This document shows, one piece after another, positions 7,614 to 15,857 of a stretch of 64,000 nucleotides of DNA. The DNA lies in the NCBI RefSeq assembly GCF_048553275.1, contig NZ_JBLZMW010000003.1:248001-312000 (forward strand), in the 5' to 3' direction. The notes beneath the pieces were generated by a model. The model did not search any database, was not told where the DNA came from, and was given only the letters and a program-made list of their open reading frames with translations. This DNA is from Pacificoceanicola sp048553275. GTDB taxonomy: Bacteria; Pseudomonadota; Alphaproteobacteria; Rhodobacterales; Rhodobacteraceae. Numbering within the stretch: position 1 is the first letter of the stretch; the number at the start of each line of letters is the position of its first letter. Position numbers and translations under genes: made by a program.

Positions 7614-8858
7614 TTACGCCTTTTCGTCGCGAAGCCGGAAGGCCAGAAGCCCGCCGATCAGCGACAACACCGCGAAGCCGGCCAAAGCCACAAGCGGGCC
7701 GCCCACGGCCAGCGCCCCACCAAGGCCGCCAACCGCCAGGAGCAACCCGCCGATGACCGTATTGGCCAGCGCCGCGTAGCGCGCGCGGCTTTCTTCGGGT
7801 GAGATGTCAACGAGATAGACGGAGCGCCCGCGCCGCACGCCCTGATAGGCCAGCATGAAACCAAAGAGGATGGCCGGGATCACATAGCCCGAGCCGGACC
7901 AGCCGAACGTTTCCGCCGCCACGGCCAACAGCGCAAAGCCCGCGCCGCACAGGCCCGAAAGCGCAAGAACGAGCCGCGCCGAATGGTCCGCGAGGCGGCC
8001 CCAGACATAAGAGCTGACGAAACTGGCCAGGGCAGACGCGAGCAAGAGCGCGCCAAGCCCCTTGAGTGCGCCCTGTCCGCCGCCGAGCAGCACGAAGTAG
8101 GGCGGCGCGAGGGCGGTGACCGTCAGCAGGCCGCGCACGGCAATGAAGCGGCGGAAATTGCCGTCTTCCCTCAGCGGCGTAAAGTCGAGCGATTGCGCCT
8201 CGCCGGTGTCCGACGGATCTTCTTCGAGGGTTGAAAACAGCGCCGCCGCCGCCAGCCACAACCCCGCCGCCAGCCCGATGGCCGCGATCACCGGCGCCTG
8301 CTCGCGAAGCAGACCCGACATGAGCAAGAGCGCGAAGATCACCACCGCGAGCGAGGCCGCACTGCCCGCGACACCGGTAACGGTGCCCCGGCGGTGTTTG
8401 GCAATGGTCTTGCCCAGGATGTCCTTGAAGCTCACGGAACAGGCGGCGCGGCTCAGCGCCAGCAGCGCCAGGGCGGCACAGATGGCAAGCCCCGCCGCCA
8501 TGCCTTCCAGGGTCAGTGCCGACAGCACGATCAGCGCCGCCCCGATCCCCTGCCCCGCCGAGCCAAGCACCCAGGCCCATTTGCGGTGTGTCATCTTCTG
8601 CACCCAACCGGCGAGCAGGATTTGCGGCAGGAGCGCCCCGGCTTCCCGGATGGGCACGAAAAGCCCGGTGATCGCCGCTGGAGCGCCAAGCGCCTGACCA
8701 AGCCAGCTCAGCACCAGTTTGGGGTCGATCAACCCGTCGGCAATCTTGGTCGTCGACAGCGAGCCGATATGCCGAAGCGCATTGCGTGCCTCGCCCGGCG
8801 GCGTCTCCCCGTCGGTCTCCGCCACCGTGTCATAAAGCCGATCCGCAACCCCAGTCAT
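7614..8858 (-). CDS. MFS-type transporter
   Basis: A 414-residue inner-membrane protein with about 11-12 hydrophobic segments in two halves (about 45-220 and 240-410) and a charged central loop (EEDPSDTGEAQSLDFTPLRED). An MFS-like loop 2-3 motif is present (GWVQKMTHRKWAW). A soluble N-terminal stretch of about 40 residues precedes the first helix. AGGTAAAGATGCC precedes the ATG. The substrate is unknown, and no neighbour suggests one. It is divergent from thrS across about 145 bp. Confidence 0.75.
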   Translation of the reverse strand: MTGVADRLYDTVAETDGETPPGEARNALRHIGSLSTTKIADGLIDPKLVLSWLGQALGAPAAITGLFVPIREAGALLPQILLAGWVQKMTHRKWAWVLGSAGQGIGAALIVLSALTLEGMAAGLAICAALALLALSRAACSVSFKDILGKTIAKHRRGTVTGVAGSAASLAVVIFALLLMSGLLREQAPVIAAIGLAAGLWLAAAALFSTLEEDPSDTGEAQSLDFTPLREDGNFRRFIAVRGLLTVTALAPPYFVLLGGGQGALKGLGALLLASALASFVSSYVWGRLADHSARLVLALSGLCGAGFALLAVAAETFGWSGSGYVIPAILFGFMLAYQGVRRGRSVYLVDISPEESRARYAALANTVIGGLLLAVGGLGGALAVGGPLVALAGFAVLSLIGGLLAFRLRDEKA

Positions 8859-9004
8859 GGCATCTTTACCTCGCTATGCGCATGTGGCCGCAGGCGGCTC
8901 CATGCCTTGGCTTGACAGCCCTCGCCGCCCCCGCCAAAACGCGCACAGACACATAACCCGCAACCGGGCGTTCCGTGGGCGCCAAAACGACGAGGAGCAT
9001 GGCC

Positions 9005-10951
9005 ATGAGCCAGATTTCTTTGACCTTCCCAGATGGTGCAGCCAAGAGCTTTGACAAGGGCGTAACCCCTGCCGAAGTCGCCGCTTCCATTTCCAAATCC
9101 CTTGGCAAGAAAGCCATCTCCGCGATGGTCGATGGCCGGCACTGGGACCTGCAGTGGCCGATCGAAGCCGATGCGCAGATCGCCATCAACACCATGCAGG
9201 ACGAGGCCCCGGCGCTGGAGCTGGTCCGGCACGACCTTGCGCATATCATGGCGCGCGCAGTGCAGGAGATCTGGCCCGATGTGAAGGTCACCATCGGCCC
9301 GGTGATCAAGGACGGCTGGTATTACGATTTCGACCGGGAAGAGCCGTTTACCCCCGAAGATCTCGGCGCGATCGAAAAGAAGATGAAAGAGATCATCAAC
9401 GCCCGGGACGCCGTTCGCACGGAAGTCTGGGACCGCGACGTGGCGATCAAGTATTACGAGGACCGGGGCGAGCCCTACAAGGTCGAGCTGATCGAGAGCA
9501 TTCCCGGCGATGAGCCGCTGCGCATGTACTGGCATGGCGACTGGCAGGATCTGTGCCGCGGCCCGCACCTTCAGCACACCGGGCAGGTTCCGGGCGACGC
9601 CTTCAAGCTGATGAGCGTGGCCGGGGCCTATTGGCGCGGGGACAGCAGCCGCGCCATGCTGCAACGCATCTATGGCGTGGCCTTCCGGGGCAAGGAAGAG
9701 TTGCGCAAGCATCTCAACATGCTCGAAGAGGCCGCCAAGCGCGACCACCGCAAGCTGGGCCGCGAGATGGACCTGTTCCACATGCAGGAAGAGGCGCCGG
9801 GGCAGATCTTCTGGCACCCGAACGGCTGGAAAATCTACACCTCCTTGCAGGACTATATGCGCCGCCAGCAGGAGCGCGACGGCTATGTCGAGGTGAACAC
9901 CCCGCAGGTCGTCGATCGCAAGCTGTGGGAAAAGTCCGGGCACTGGGACAACTACCAGGAAAACATGTTCATCGTCGAAGTGGATGAGGAGCACGCCCGC
10001 GAAAAGGCGATCAACGCGCTCAAGCCGATGAACTGCCCCTGCCACGTGCAGGTGTTCAACCAGGGTCTGAAATCCTATCGCGATCTGCCGTTGCGGATGG
10101 CGGAGTTCGGCTCGTGCAACCGCTATGAGCCCTCTGGCGCGCTACACGGCATCATGCGGGTGCGCGGCTTTACGCAGGACGATGCGCATATCTTCTGCAC
10201 CGACGATCAGATCGAGGCGGAAACCGCCAAGTTCATCAAGTTCCTCGCGGGGATCTATGACGATCTCGGCTTTCACAACTGGACGATCAAGCTCTCGACC
10301 CGGCCGAAAAAGCGCATTGGCTCGGAGGAAAGCTGGGACCGGGTGGAGAAGGCGCTTGGCGATGCCTGCAAGGCGGCGGGCTACGACTTCGACATTCTCG
10401 AAGGCGAAGGCGCGTTTTATGGCCCGAAGCTGGAATTCACGTTGACCGATGCCATCGGCCGGGAATGGCAATGCGGCACCCTGCAGGTGGACCCGAACCT
10501 GCCGGAACGGCTTGATGCGACCTACATCGGGCAGGACGGGGCCAAGCATCGCCCCGTGATGCTGCACCGCGCCGTGCTCGGCTCGTTCGAGCGCTTCATC
10601 GGCATCCTGATCGAGGAGCACGCCGGCAAGCTGCCGTTCTGGCTGGCCCCGCGTCAGGTGGTCGTGGCCTCCATCGTGTCGGAGGCGGATGACTATGTGC
10701 TTGAGGTCGTCGCTGCGCTGAAGGCCGCAGGCGTGCGCGCCGAGGCGGACATCCGCAACGAGAAGATCAACTACAAGGTGCGCGAGCATTCGCTCGGCAA
10801 GGTGCCGGTGATCCTCGCCATCGGGCACCGCGAGGTGGAAGAGCGCACCGTGACGGTCCGCCGTCTTGGCGAGAAACAGACCAGCGTGACCAGCCTCGAC
10901 GAGATCGTTGCGGAGCTGGGGCAAAAGGCGCTGGCGCCCGATCTGCTCTGA
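9005..10951 (+). CDS. thrS: Threonyl-tRNA synthetase
   Basis: A 648-residue protein, near the 642 of E. coli. Order: TGS domain (about 1-62), editing/second additional domain with HDLAHIMARA and DLCRGPHL (about 70-230), class II catalytic core with MNCPCH zinc ligand, motif 2 region SCNRYEPSGALHG and motif 3-like PVMLHRAVLGSFERF, then the anticodon-binding domain (WLAPRQVVVASIV onward). It charges tRNA-Thr with threonine in the cytoplasm. The ATG at 9005 has GAGGAG at an ideal distance; the ATG at 8999 would be too close. A strong terminator follows 35 bp after the stop, so it is transcribed alone. Confidence 0.97.
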   Translation: MSQISLTFPDGAAKSFDKGVTPAEVAASISKSLGKKAISAMVDGRHWDLQWPIEADAQIAINTMQDEAPALELVRHDLAHIMARAVQEIWPDVKVTIGPVIKDGWYYDFDREEPFTPEDLGAIEKKMKEIINARDAVRTEVWDRDVAIKYYEDRGEPYKVELIESIPGDEPLRMYWHGDWQDLCRGPHLQHTGQVPGDAFKLMSVAGAYWRGDSSRAMLQRIYGVAFRGKEELRKHLNMLEEAAKRDHRKLGREMDLFHMQEEAPGQIFWHPNGWKIYTSLQDYMRRQQERDGYVEVNTPQVVDRKLWEKSGHWDNYQENMFIVEVDEEHAREKAINALKPMNCPCHVQVFNQGLKSYRDLPLRMAEFGSCNRYEPSGALHGIMRVRGFTQDDAHIFCTDDQIEAETAKFIKFLAGIYDDLGFHNWTIKLSTRPKKRIGSEESWDRVEKALGDACKAAGYDFDILEGEGAFYGPKLEFTLTDAIGREWQCGTLQVDPNLPERLDATYIGQDGAKHRPVMLHRAVLGSFERFIGILIEEHAGKLPFWLAPRQVVVASIVSEADDYVLEVVAALKAAGVRAEADIRNEKINYKVREHSLGKVPVILAIGHREVEERTVTVRRLGEKQTSVTSLDEIVAELGQKALAPDLL

Positions 10952-10986
10952 TCCGGGCGACCGCCTCGGCCCCTGACAATGAAAAC

Positions 10987-11014
10987 GCCCCGGTCGCCAC
11001 GACCGGGGCTTTTT
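10987..11014 (+). terminator. Rho-independent terminator of thrS
   Basis: Perfect stem GCCCCGGTC-GCCAC-GACCGGGGC followed directly by TTTTT. It ends the thrS transcript. Confidence 0.92.
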
Positions 11015-11131
11015 CTTTGCGAAATTCCGGACCTTGTCGGAAGGTCTGCGACCTGCTTTGATTGCGTGATCGTTAGCGGCTTCAACTTCGGGGCCAGTGA
11101 CCTTGGTACCATTCAGATTTCAGGAGACATT

Positions 11132-11806
11132 ATGAGCCCTTTCAAGACTCTGGCCGCCGCCTTCGCGCTGGGCCTGGCCGCGCTTCACGCGCAGGCCGCG
11201 ACCGTCGATTATTCGGTTCTGGCAACCACCAACGGTCTGTTCGGCCAATGGCAGTCCGGAGGAACCAATATGGCCAGCGGCCCGCAACTCAGCGCCGGTG
11301 AGACCATCACGATCACCGCGCCGGGGACCATCTCTCTCGGCGAGATCTACAACGTCGTGACAGCCGACGGGGTCGATGTGAATGCCAGCACCGGGCATGT
11401 GTTTGCATGGGAATACACCCCGCTGGAAGAGGCCGGCGTGGATGCAAACCCGGCGCTGGCCTACGATCCGATGATGTACGGCCTCGGGGCACTGATCGCT
11501 GCCTTTGTCCCCACGGCGACGGTGGCCGCGCCGGGGTTCACGGCCCGCAACACGGATGCAGGCGGCGGCATTCAGGCGAGCGATCTGTTTCTCGTCGGCT
11601 CCAGCCTGACGTTCACGGCGGCCTATGACGGCTATCTCTTCTTTGGCATCAACGAAGGGTATGTCGCCAACAACAGCGGCAATTTCACGGTCACCGTGAC
11701 GCCGGGCGGCGGCACCACCGCCGCTGTGCCACTGCCTGCGGGATTGCCGCTTTTGCTGGCCGGATTGGGCGGGCTTGGCCTTCTGGCACGGCGAAAGCGG
11801 CTGTAA
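11132..11806 (+). CDS. VPLPA-CTERM sorting-domain protein
   Basis: A 224-residue exported protein. A signal peptide spans about 1-22 (MSPFKTLAAAFALGLAALHAQA). The body is Thr/Gly/Asn-rich and beta-like. The C-terminal sorting tail is VPLPAGLPLLLAGLGGLGL plus LARRKRL: motif, hydrophobic span, basic end. In Rhodobacteraceae, proteins with this tail are processed by the VPLPA-specific exosortase (XrtD type) and often belong to the extracellular matrix. The ATG at 11132 has CAGGAG 6 nt upstream. No exosortase or polysaccharide genes are nearby, so it is an orphan target. It has its own likely terminator downstream. Confidence 0.85.
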   Translation: MSPFKTLAAAFALGLAALHAQAATVDYSVLATTNGLFGQWQSGGTNMASGPQLSAGETITITAPGTISLGEIYNVVTADGVDVNASTGHVFAWEYTPLEEAGVDANPALAYDPMMYGLGALIAAFVPTATVAAPGFTARNTDAGGGIQASDLFLVGSSLTFTAAYDGYLFFGINEGYVANNSGNFTVTVTPGGGTTAAVPLPAGLPLLLAGLGGLGLLARRKRL

Positions 11807-11891
11807 CACAACTCGCGATATGCGTGAACGCGTGGGCGGCCATGCGTGTATATCCGCGGAAGCTGTAACATTCCTGCGCTGGAAGCCTGCC

Positions 11892-11921
11892 AAGGGGCCT
11901 CGATTTGTTTCGGGGCCCTTT
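11892..11921 (+). terminator. Probable terminator of VPLPA-CTERM gene
   Basis: AAGGGGCCTCG and CGGGGCCCTTT pair over 11 positions with two G-T wobbles around an ATTTGTTT loop. The T-rich stretch TTTCGTTTTC begins at the right arm. Confidence 0.7.
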
Positions 11922-12117
11922 CGTTTTCTCTTGAATTCATTGAATTTCTGCGTGTGCGAAGGATCACGGAAGGCGCGATACCGCTGACAGGCGCGTGAAA
12001 CACGGCTGCGTGAGTGGCTGGATTACCGGGCTGCTGCCAGTCTGAGGAGGCCCGGAACGAGACGATCCGGGGACACACATTCAACCTGCTCAATTGATCT
12101 GACTGAAAGGAAATCCG

Positions 12118-12420
12118 ATGTCCTATACCCTCAAGACCGCCGCCCTCGTGGGTGCTGTTGCTGCCTCTTTCGCCGCCTCCGCCGTGCAAGCGCAGGACCA
12201 GGAGAAATGCTTTGGTGTGGCCATGGCCGGTGAAAACGACTGCGCCGCCGGGCCCGGCACGACCTGCGCCGGCACCTCCAAGGTCGACTATCAGGGCAAC
12301 GCCTGGAGCCTGGTTGATGCCGGCACCTGCACCGAGATCGAGTTGCCCGCCATGGCGGACGGCTCCGCGCGTATGGGCAGCCTTGAAGCGCTCGATCGCG
12401 ATCTGCCGATGGAGGGCTGA
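12118..12420 (+). CDS. bufA: Bufferin-type metallophore precursor (DUF2282)
   Basis: A 100-residue small protein. A signal peptide covers about 1-25 (cleavage near AVQA-QD). Four cysteines follow in the DUF2282 spacing: C31 in EKCFGVA, C42 in NDCAAG, C50 in TTCAG, C71 in GTCTE. In this family the protein is a RiPP precursor whose cysteines are oxidised by the DUF692 partner, giving a periplasmic copper-binding product. The ribosome site AAAGGAAATCCG fits the ATG. It is first in the operon with bufB, bufC and a DoxX gene; a hairpin after the stop may raise its yield over the enzymes. The family is established; metal use here is inferred. Confidence 0.9.
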   Translation: MSYTLKTAALVGAVAASFAASAVQAQDQEKCFGVAMAGENDCAAGPGTTCAGTSKVDYQGNAWSLVDAGTCTEIELPAMADGSARMGSLEALDRDLPMEG

Positions 12421-12431
12421 GCCTGTGCCAC

Positions 12432-12453
12432 GGGCGGGGCAACAGCCCCGTCC
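12432..12453 (+). promoter_or_regulatory. Intercistronic hairpin between bufA and bufB
   Basis: GGGCGGGGC-AACA-GCCCCGTCC pairs over 9 positions with one G-T wobble, between the bufA stop and the bufB ribosome site. There is no T-tract. It probably protects bufA mRNA or causes partial termination so that precursor exceeds enzyme. Confidence 0.55.
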
Positions 12454-12474
12454 GAACCACCGATGGAGACCGCC

Positions 12475-13323
12475 ATGTACGACCTCAGCCCGTCTTTGCC
12501 GCCCCTGCCCGGCGTCGGCTACAAGCCTCAGCATTACCGGGACATTCTCGATGCGGCGGCGCCCGTGGGGTGGCTTGAGATCCATGCGGAGAACTACATG
12601 GGCGACGGCGGGCGGCCGCTGGCACAGTTGCGCGCACTGGCGCAGAGATTTCCCATATCCGTGCACGGCGTCGGCCTGTCGATCGGGGGCGCGGGCCCGC
12701 TTGATCCAGAGCACCTTGCGCGGTTGAAACACCTTGTGGACTGGCTCGATCCGGCAAGCTTTTCCGAGCATCTGGCATGGTCCACACACGACAGTCATTT
12801 CTACAATGACTTGCTGCCCCTGCCCTACACCGACGCGACACTGGTGCGCATCTGCGATCATATCGACAGGGTGCAGGAGACGCTCGGGCGGCCAATGTTG
12901 CTTGAGAATCCCTCGTCCTACCTGGCCTTTGCGCGGAGCACCTGGGAGGAGCCCGCCTTCCTCAGGGAAATCGCGCGGCGCACCGGCTGCGGGCTGCTGC
13001 TTGATGTGAACAACGTCTTTGTCTCGGCGGTAAACCTCGGGTTTTCGCCGCAGGGCTACATCGAGGCCTTTGACCTTGACCGGGTGGGAGAAATCCACCT
13101 CGGCGGGCATGACGAGGATGAAGACGACCACGGCGAGCCGCTGCTGATCGACAGCCACGGGCGCGCGGTCGCGGAGCCGGTCTGGGCGCTGCTGGATGTG
13201 GTTCTGGAGAGATCCGGGCCGAAGCCCGTACTGATCGAATGGGATACGGATGTGCCCGAATGGCCCGCGCTGCGCGGGGAAGCGCGGCGAGCGGAGGCGG
13301 CGCTGAGCCGGGCGGCGGCATGA
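12475..13323 (+). CDS. bufB: MNIO (DUF692) bufferin-modifying enzyme
   Basis: A 282-residue TIM-barrel-type enzyme of the multinuclear non-haem iron oxygenase family. Likely metal ligands are visible in their usual order: H37 and E39 (EIHAEN), H64 (SVHGVG), E98-H99 (SEHLAW), E144-N145 (LLENPSSY), D177 and N180 (LLDVNNV), H208 and H212 (IHLGGH), D226/H228 (IDSHG), E255 and D257 (IEWDTD). The family oxidises precursor cysteines, for example to thiooxazole-type groups. The ATG at 12475 is preferred because GGAG lies 6 nt upstream; an in-frame ATG at 12463 exists. It acts on BufA in the cytoplasm before export. Confidence 0.9.
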   Translation: MYDLSPSLPPLPGVGYKPQHYRDILDAAAPVGWLEIHAENYMGDGGRPLAQLRALAQRFPISVHGVGLSIGGAGPLDPEHLARLKHLVDWLDPASFSEHLAWSTHDSHFYNDLLPLPYTDATLVRICDHIDRVQETLGRPMLLENPSSYLAFARSTWEEPAFLREIARRTGCGLLLDVNNVFVSAVNLGFSPQGYIEAFDLDRVGEIHLGGHDEDEDDHGEPLLIDSHGRAVAEPVWALLDVVLERSGPKPVLIEWDTDVPEWPALRGEARRAEAALSRAAA

Positions 13324-14144
13324 GCGCCGGTGCGGGATATCGGGGCTCTGCGCCCGCGTCTGCGACGCTCCCCCGGAGGTATTTGGAAAGAGAAGAAGCC
13401 GAGGCGGTCTCGCAAGAGGTTTTTCTTGAGGCTCTGCGAAAGGTCGACAAAGCCGTGCCCGCAGGGCTGACCGACGGCACGGGGCGGCCCGCAGGGAGGC
13501 GGTTTGCGGTCTATCGCAACAATGTGGCGGTGTCGCTGCGCGAGGCACTGGAGGTCGGGTTTCCGGCGGTGCGCTCTCTGATCGGCGTGGAGAATTTCGC
13601 CCGGATCGCCGGGCTTTATGTCCGGCACGCGGCCCCGACATCACCGGTCATGGCCGGGTATGGCGCGGGTTTTGCGGCAATGATCGCACAGACCGAAGCG
13701 CTGAAGCCGATTGGCTATCTGCCGGACGTGGCGCGGCTCGAATTTGCGCTGCGCGAGAGTTATCACGCGGGCGACGCCCCGCCCTTCGATCCCGCGCGAC
13801 TGCAGGGGTTGTCCGAGAGCGTATTGATGGCGGCGACACTGCGGCTGGCGCCTTCGGTGCGGCTCTTGCGATCACCCTGGCCGGTGGCCTCGGTTTGGCG
13901 GTTTGCGCTGCGAGGTGGGGCAAAGCCTGAGGCGCGGGCAGAAGACGTGCTGATCCTGCGGCCGGCGTTCGATCCAGAGCCGCATATTCTGCCTCCGGGC
14001 GGCGCGGATTTTGTCATGGCCTTGCAACAGGGCACGACCTTCGGCGCGGCGCTGGAGGCTGCCGGCGCGGATTTCGATCTTGCCGCGATGATGGCGCTGC
14101 TGCTGCGCGGCGGGGCGCTGGCCGATATGACGACAGAGGCATAG
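13320..14144 (+). CDS. bufC: DUF2063 partner protein of the bufferin enzyme
   Basis: A 274-residue protein. The ATG overlaps the bufB stop as ATGA. The DUF2063 signature begins near residue 38 (SQEVFLEALRKVDKAVPAGL) and includes RRFAVYRNNVAVSLREAL and FPAVRSLIGVENF. In MNIO systems such a partner helps present the precursor to the enzyme. The first 35 or so residues look unlike the family: they are encoded by a copy of the dispersed repeat (13342-13398), giving RRYLEREEAE. No ATG or GTG lies closer to the domain, so this extension is probably translated. Confidence 0.85.
   Translation: MSAGAGYRGSAPASATLPRRYLEREEAEAVSQEVFLEALRKVDKAVPAGLTDGTGRPAGRRFAVYRNNVAVSLREALEVGFPAVRSLIGVENFARIAGLYVRHAAPTSPVMAGYGAGFAAMIAQTEALKPIGYLPDVARLEFALRESYHAGDAPPFDPARLQGLSESVLMAATLRLAPSVRLLRSPWPVASVWRFALRGGAKPEARAEDVLILRPAFDPEPHILPPGGADFVMALQQGTTFGAALEAAGADFDLAAMMALLLRGGALADMTTEA
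13342..13398 (+). repeat. Dispersed structured repeat inside bufC
   Basis: GGGGC-TCT-GCGCC stem (one mismatch), then GCGTC-TGC-GACGC (13356-13368), then TCCCCCGGAGGTATTT and AGAGAAGAAG. It is the same layout as the copies at 30681, 39324 and 40684, but here it lies in a reading frame. Confidence 0.8.
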
Positions 14145-14153
14145 GAGAGACCG

Positions 14154-14726
14154 ATGGACTGGCTTTTTTCGCTGTATGCAAGGGCGTCCGGCCCTGTGGA
14201 ACGCCGGGGAGACGGGGTCTTGCCTGTATTTGCGCGGCTGGTTTTTGCCGCCACGCTTCTCGGCTATTTCTGGGCCTCGGGGCTGACCAAGCTCGGCGAT
14301 GGCGTCTTCGGTTTTCTCAACCCGAGCACCGGCGCCTATGCGCAGATCTTCCCGCGCGCCTTCGAGGCGGCGCGTTACAACACCGAGAACCTGAGCCTCT
14401 GGCACTGGGCGGTGGTGACTGCCGGGACATGGGCCGAATTCATCCTGCCGCTGCTGATCGTGATCGGCCTGATGACGCGGCTGGCGGCTTTGGGGATGAT
14501 CGGTTTTGTCGTCTTGCAGAGCCTGACCGATCTTTACGGGCATGGCGGCATTGCCCATGCACAGACGCTTGGCGCGTGGTTCGACCGGGCACCGGACGGT
14601 CTGATCCTTGATCAGCGGGCGTTCTGGATGCTGCTTTTGCTGACGTTGGTGATCAAGGGCGCCGGGGCGCTGTCGGTCGATCGACTATTGATGGCGCGGC
14701 GGGGGCCGGATTTGGCACCGGCCTGA
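14154..14726 (+). CDS. DoxX-family membrane protein of bufferin operon
   Basis: A 190-residue inner-membrane protein with four predicted helices (about 24-45, 82-108, 110-130, 160-178). The DoxX pattern RLVFAATLLGYFWASGLTKLGDG is at the N-terminal side. GGAGAGACCG precedes the ATG, 9 bp after bufC. A DoxX protein closes the bufferin operon in many bacteria (gigT/bufD position). Its role is not settled; links to membrane redox or quinones are proposed. Position and fold support membership of the operon. Confidence 0.85.
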   Translation: MDWLFSLYARASGPVERRGDGVLPVFARLVFAATLLGYFWASGLTKLGDGVFGFLNPSTGAYAQIFPRAFEAARYNTENLSLWHWAVVTAGTWAEFILPLLIVIGLMTRLAALGMIGFVVLQSLTDLYGHGGIAHAQTLGAWFDRAPDGLILDQRAFWMLLLLTLVIKGAGALSVDRLLMARRGPDLAPA

Positions 14727-14730
14727 CGGA

Positions 14731-15111
14731 TCAGGGTGTCTTGCCGAAGTGCGACTTGGGCTCGTCCGGCTGACCCGCAGCGAGGGCAAGCACACCGCCA
14801 AGTCCGGCAAAGCAGATCGGGAACATGGTGAAGACGTTGAAGCCAAAGGCGCTGTACATGCCAAAGGCGGAGATCAGCAGCAGAATGCCACCCCAAAGCG
14901 CCCGCGATTTCGCCATGGCCCCGCCGGCAATGGCCAGCATGGGCGAGAGGATCGACACGACACGCACCAGGTCCGGATCATCGAACATGCCAAAGGCGTC
15001 TTCGATCCCCGAGACATGCCGCGCCAGTTCTGTGTAGCCAAAGCCGAAAAACCCGACGAGCATGCCGAACACACCCGCGATGATGCCAAGGGTCAGTGCC
15101 GCGTTCCGCAT
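14731..15111 (-). CDS. Small membrane protein of unknown function
   Basis: A 126-residue protein with about four hydrophobic segments (ALTLGIIAGVFGMLVGFFGFG; VVSILSPMLAIAGGAMA; ALWGGILLLISAFGMYSAFG; MFPICFAGLGGVLALAAG). A short soluble loop (GIEDAFGMFDDPDLVR) separates the first two. It resembles small DUF4064-like membrane proteins, with low certainty. The ATG at 15111 overlaps the stop of the ArsC-like gene (TGATG), so it is translated behind it. It is convergent with the DoxX gene, the stops being 4 bp apart. Confidence 0.6.
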   Translation of the reverse strand: MRNAALTLGIIAGVFGMLVGFFGFGYTELARHVSGIEDAFGMFDDPDLVRVVSILSPMLAIAGGAMAKSRALWGGILLLISAFGMYSAFGFNVFTMFPICFAGLGGVLALAAGQPDEPKSHFGKTP

Positions 15112-15428
15112 CAGCCCACCCCAAGCGCCGATTGCGCCGCCTTGTCCCAGCCAAGCACCATGGTGTCGCCGTCCACGATCAGCGGGCGTTTCATCAGCGC
15201 CGGGTGATCGCGCAGCAGCGCGGCAGGGGCGCGGGCACGCTCGTCCTCGGACAGGCCGCGCCATGTGGTCGAGCGCGTGTTGAGCAGTTTTTCGCCGAAC
15301 TGCGCGAGGGCCGCGTCCAGAACATCAGACGGAACACCGTCGTCGCGAACATCCATAAATTGAACGTCTTGCAGGGCTTTACGCGCTTTGCGACAGGTGT
15401 CGCAGGTCTTCAAACCATAGAGGATCAT
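15111..15428 (-). CDS. ArsC/Spx-family protein
   Basis: A 105-residue thioredoxin-fold protein. The N-terminal motif YGLKTCDTCRKARKAL gives a CxxC-like redox site; ArsC-type features continue with FMDVRDDGVP and end in LMKRPLIVDGDTMVLGW. Such YffB/ArsC-like proteins resemble arsenate reductases, but most are not shown to reduce arsenate. The ATG at 15428 has AAGGAA upstream. No arsenic-resistance genes are adjacent, so a redox or stress role is as likely. Confidence 0.75.
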   Translation of the reverse strand: MILYGLKTCDTCRKARKALQDVQFMDVRDDGVPSDVLDAALAQFGEKLLNTRSTTWRGLSEDERARAPAALLRDHPALMKRPLIVDGDTMVLGWDKAAQSALGVG

Positions 15429-15650
15429 GCCATTTCCTTCGTCGATTTCGTTCACATAAGAGCCTGTTTGCTGAAATACGAGGACGTTTTACTTGATTTT
15501 TGCAGTGGCACCGCAAAACCTGAAGATGTGACCTTCGACGATCAGTCCCGGAACTGCGGCCACCGCGTTCTTTGCTGAAAGGCGAATGTGACGCGGCAAC
15601 CTTGCGCACGGCAAGGCCACTTAAATGACTGGGAAAGGAGCACGGAGACT

Positions 15651-15857
15651 ATGCCGAGCGGCACCGTGAAATGGTTCAACACCACCAAAGGCTACGGCTT
15701 CATTGCGCCCGATGCGGGTGGAAAAGACGTTTTCGTCCATATTTCGGCGGTTGAGCGGTCAGGTCTGACCGGCCTCGCCGACAATCAAAAAGTCAGCTAC
15801 GAGCTGCGCGAAGGCCGGGACGGCCGGGAGATGGCAGCTGACATTCAGCCTCTCTGA
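15651..15857 (+). CDS. Cold-shock-domain protein
   Basis: A 68-residue protein, the standard length for CspA-type proteins. RNP1 (KGYGFIAPD) and RNP2 (DVFVHISAV) are both present. It binds single-stranded RNA or DNA and loosens mRNA structure. The ATG at 15651 gives the canonical N-terminus MPSGTVKWFNTTKGYG; GGAG lies upstream. A 220-bp leader separates it from the divergent ArsC-like gene, so a long regulated 5' UTR is possible. Confidence 0.93.
   Translation: MPSGTVKWFNTTKGYGFIAPDAGGKDVFVHISAVERSGLTGLADNQKVSYELREGRDGREMAADIQPL

Noticed and set aside
12050..12080. GGAAC-like -35 element upstream of bufA, as for an ECF sigma factor
   Set aside because: No convincing partner -10 element (such as CGTT or CGTC) at 16-17 bp; support is too weak.
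11632..13644. 670-residue minus-strand open frame over the bufferin operon
   Set aside because: Antisense to bufA, bufB and bufC, which have family motifs and ribosome sites; no recognisable domain.
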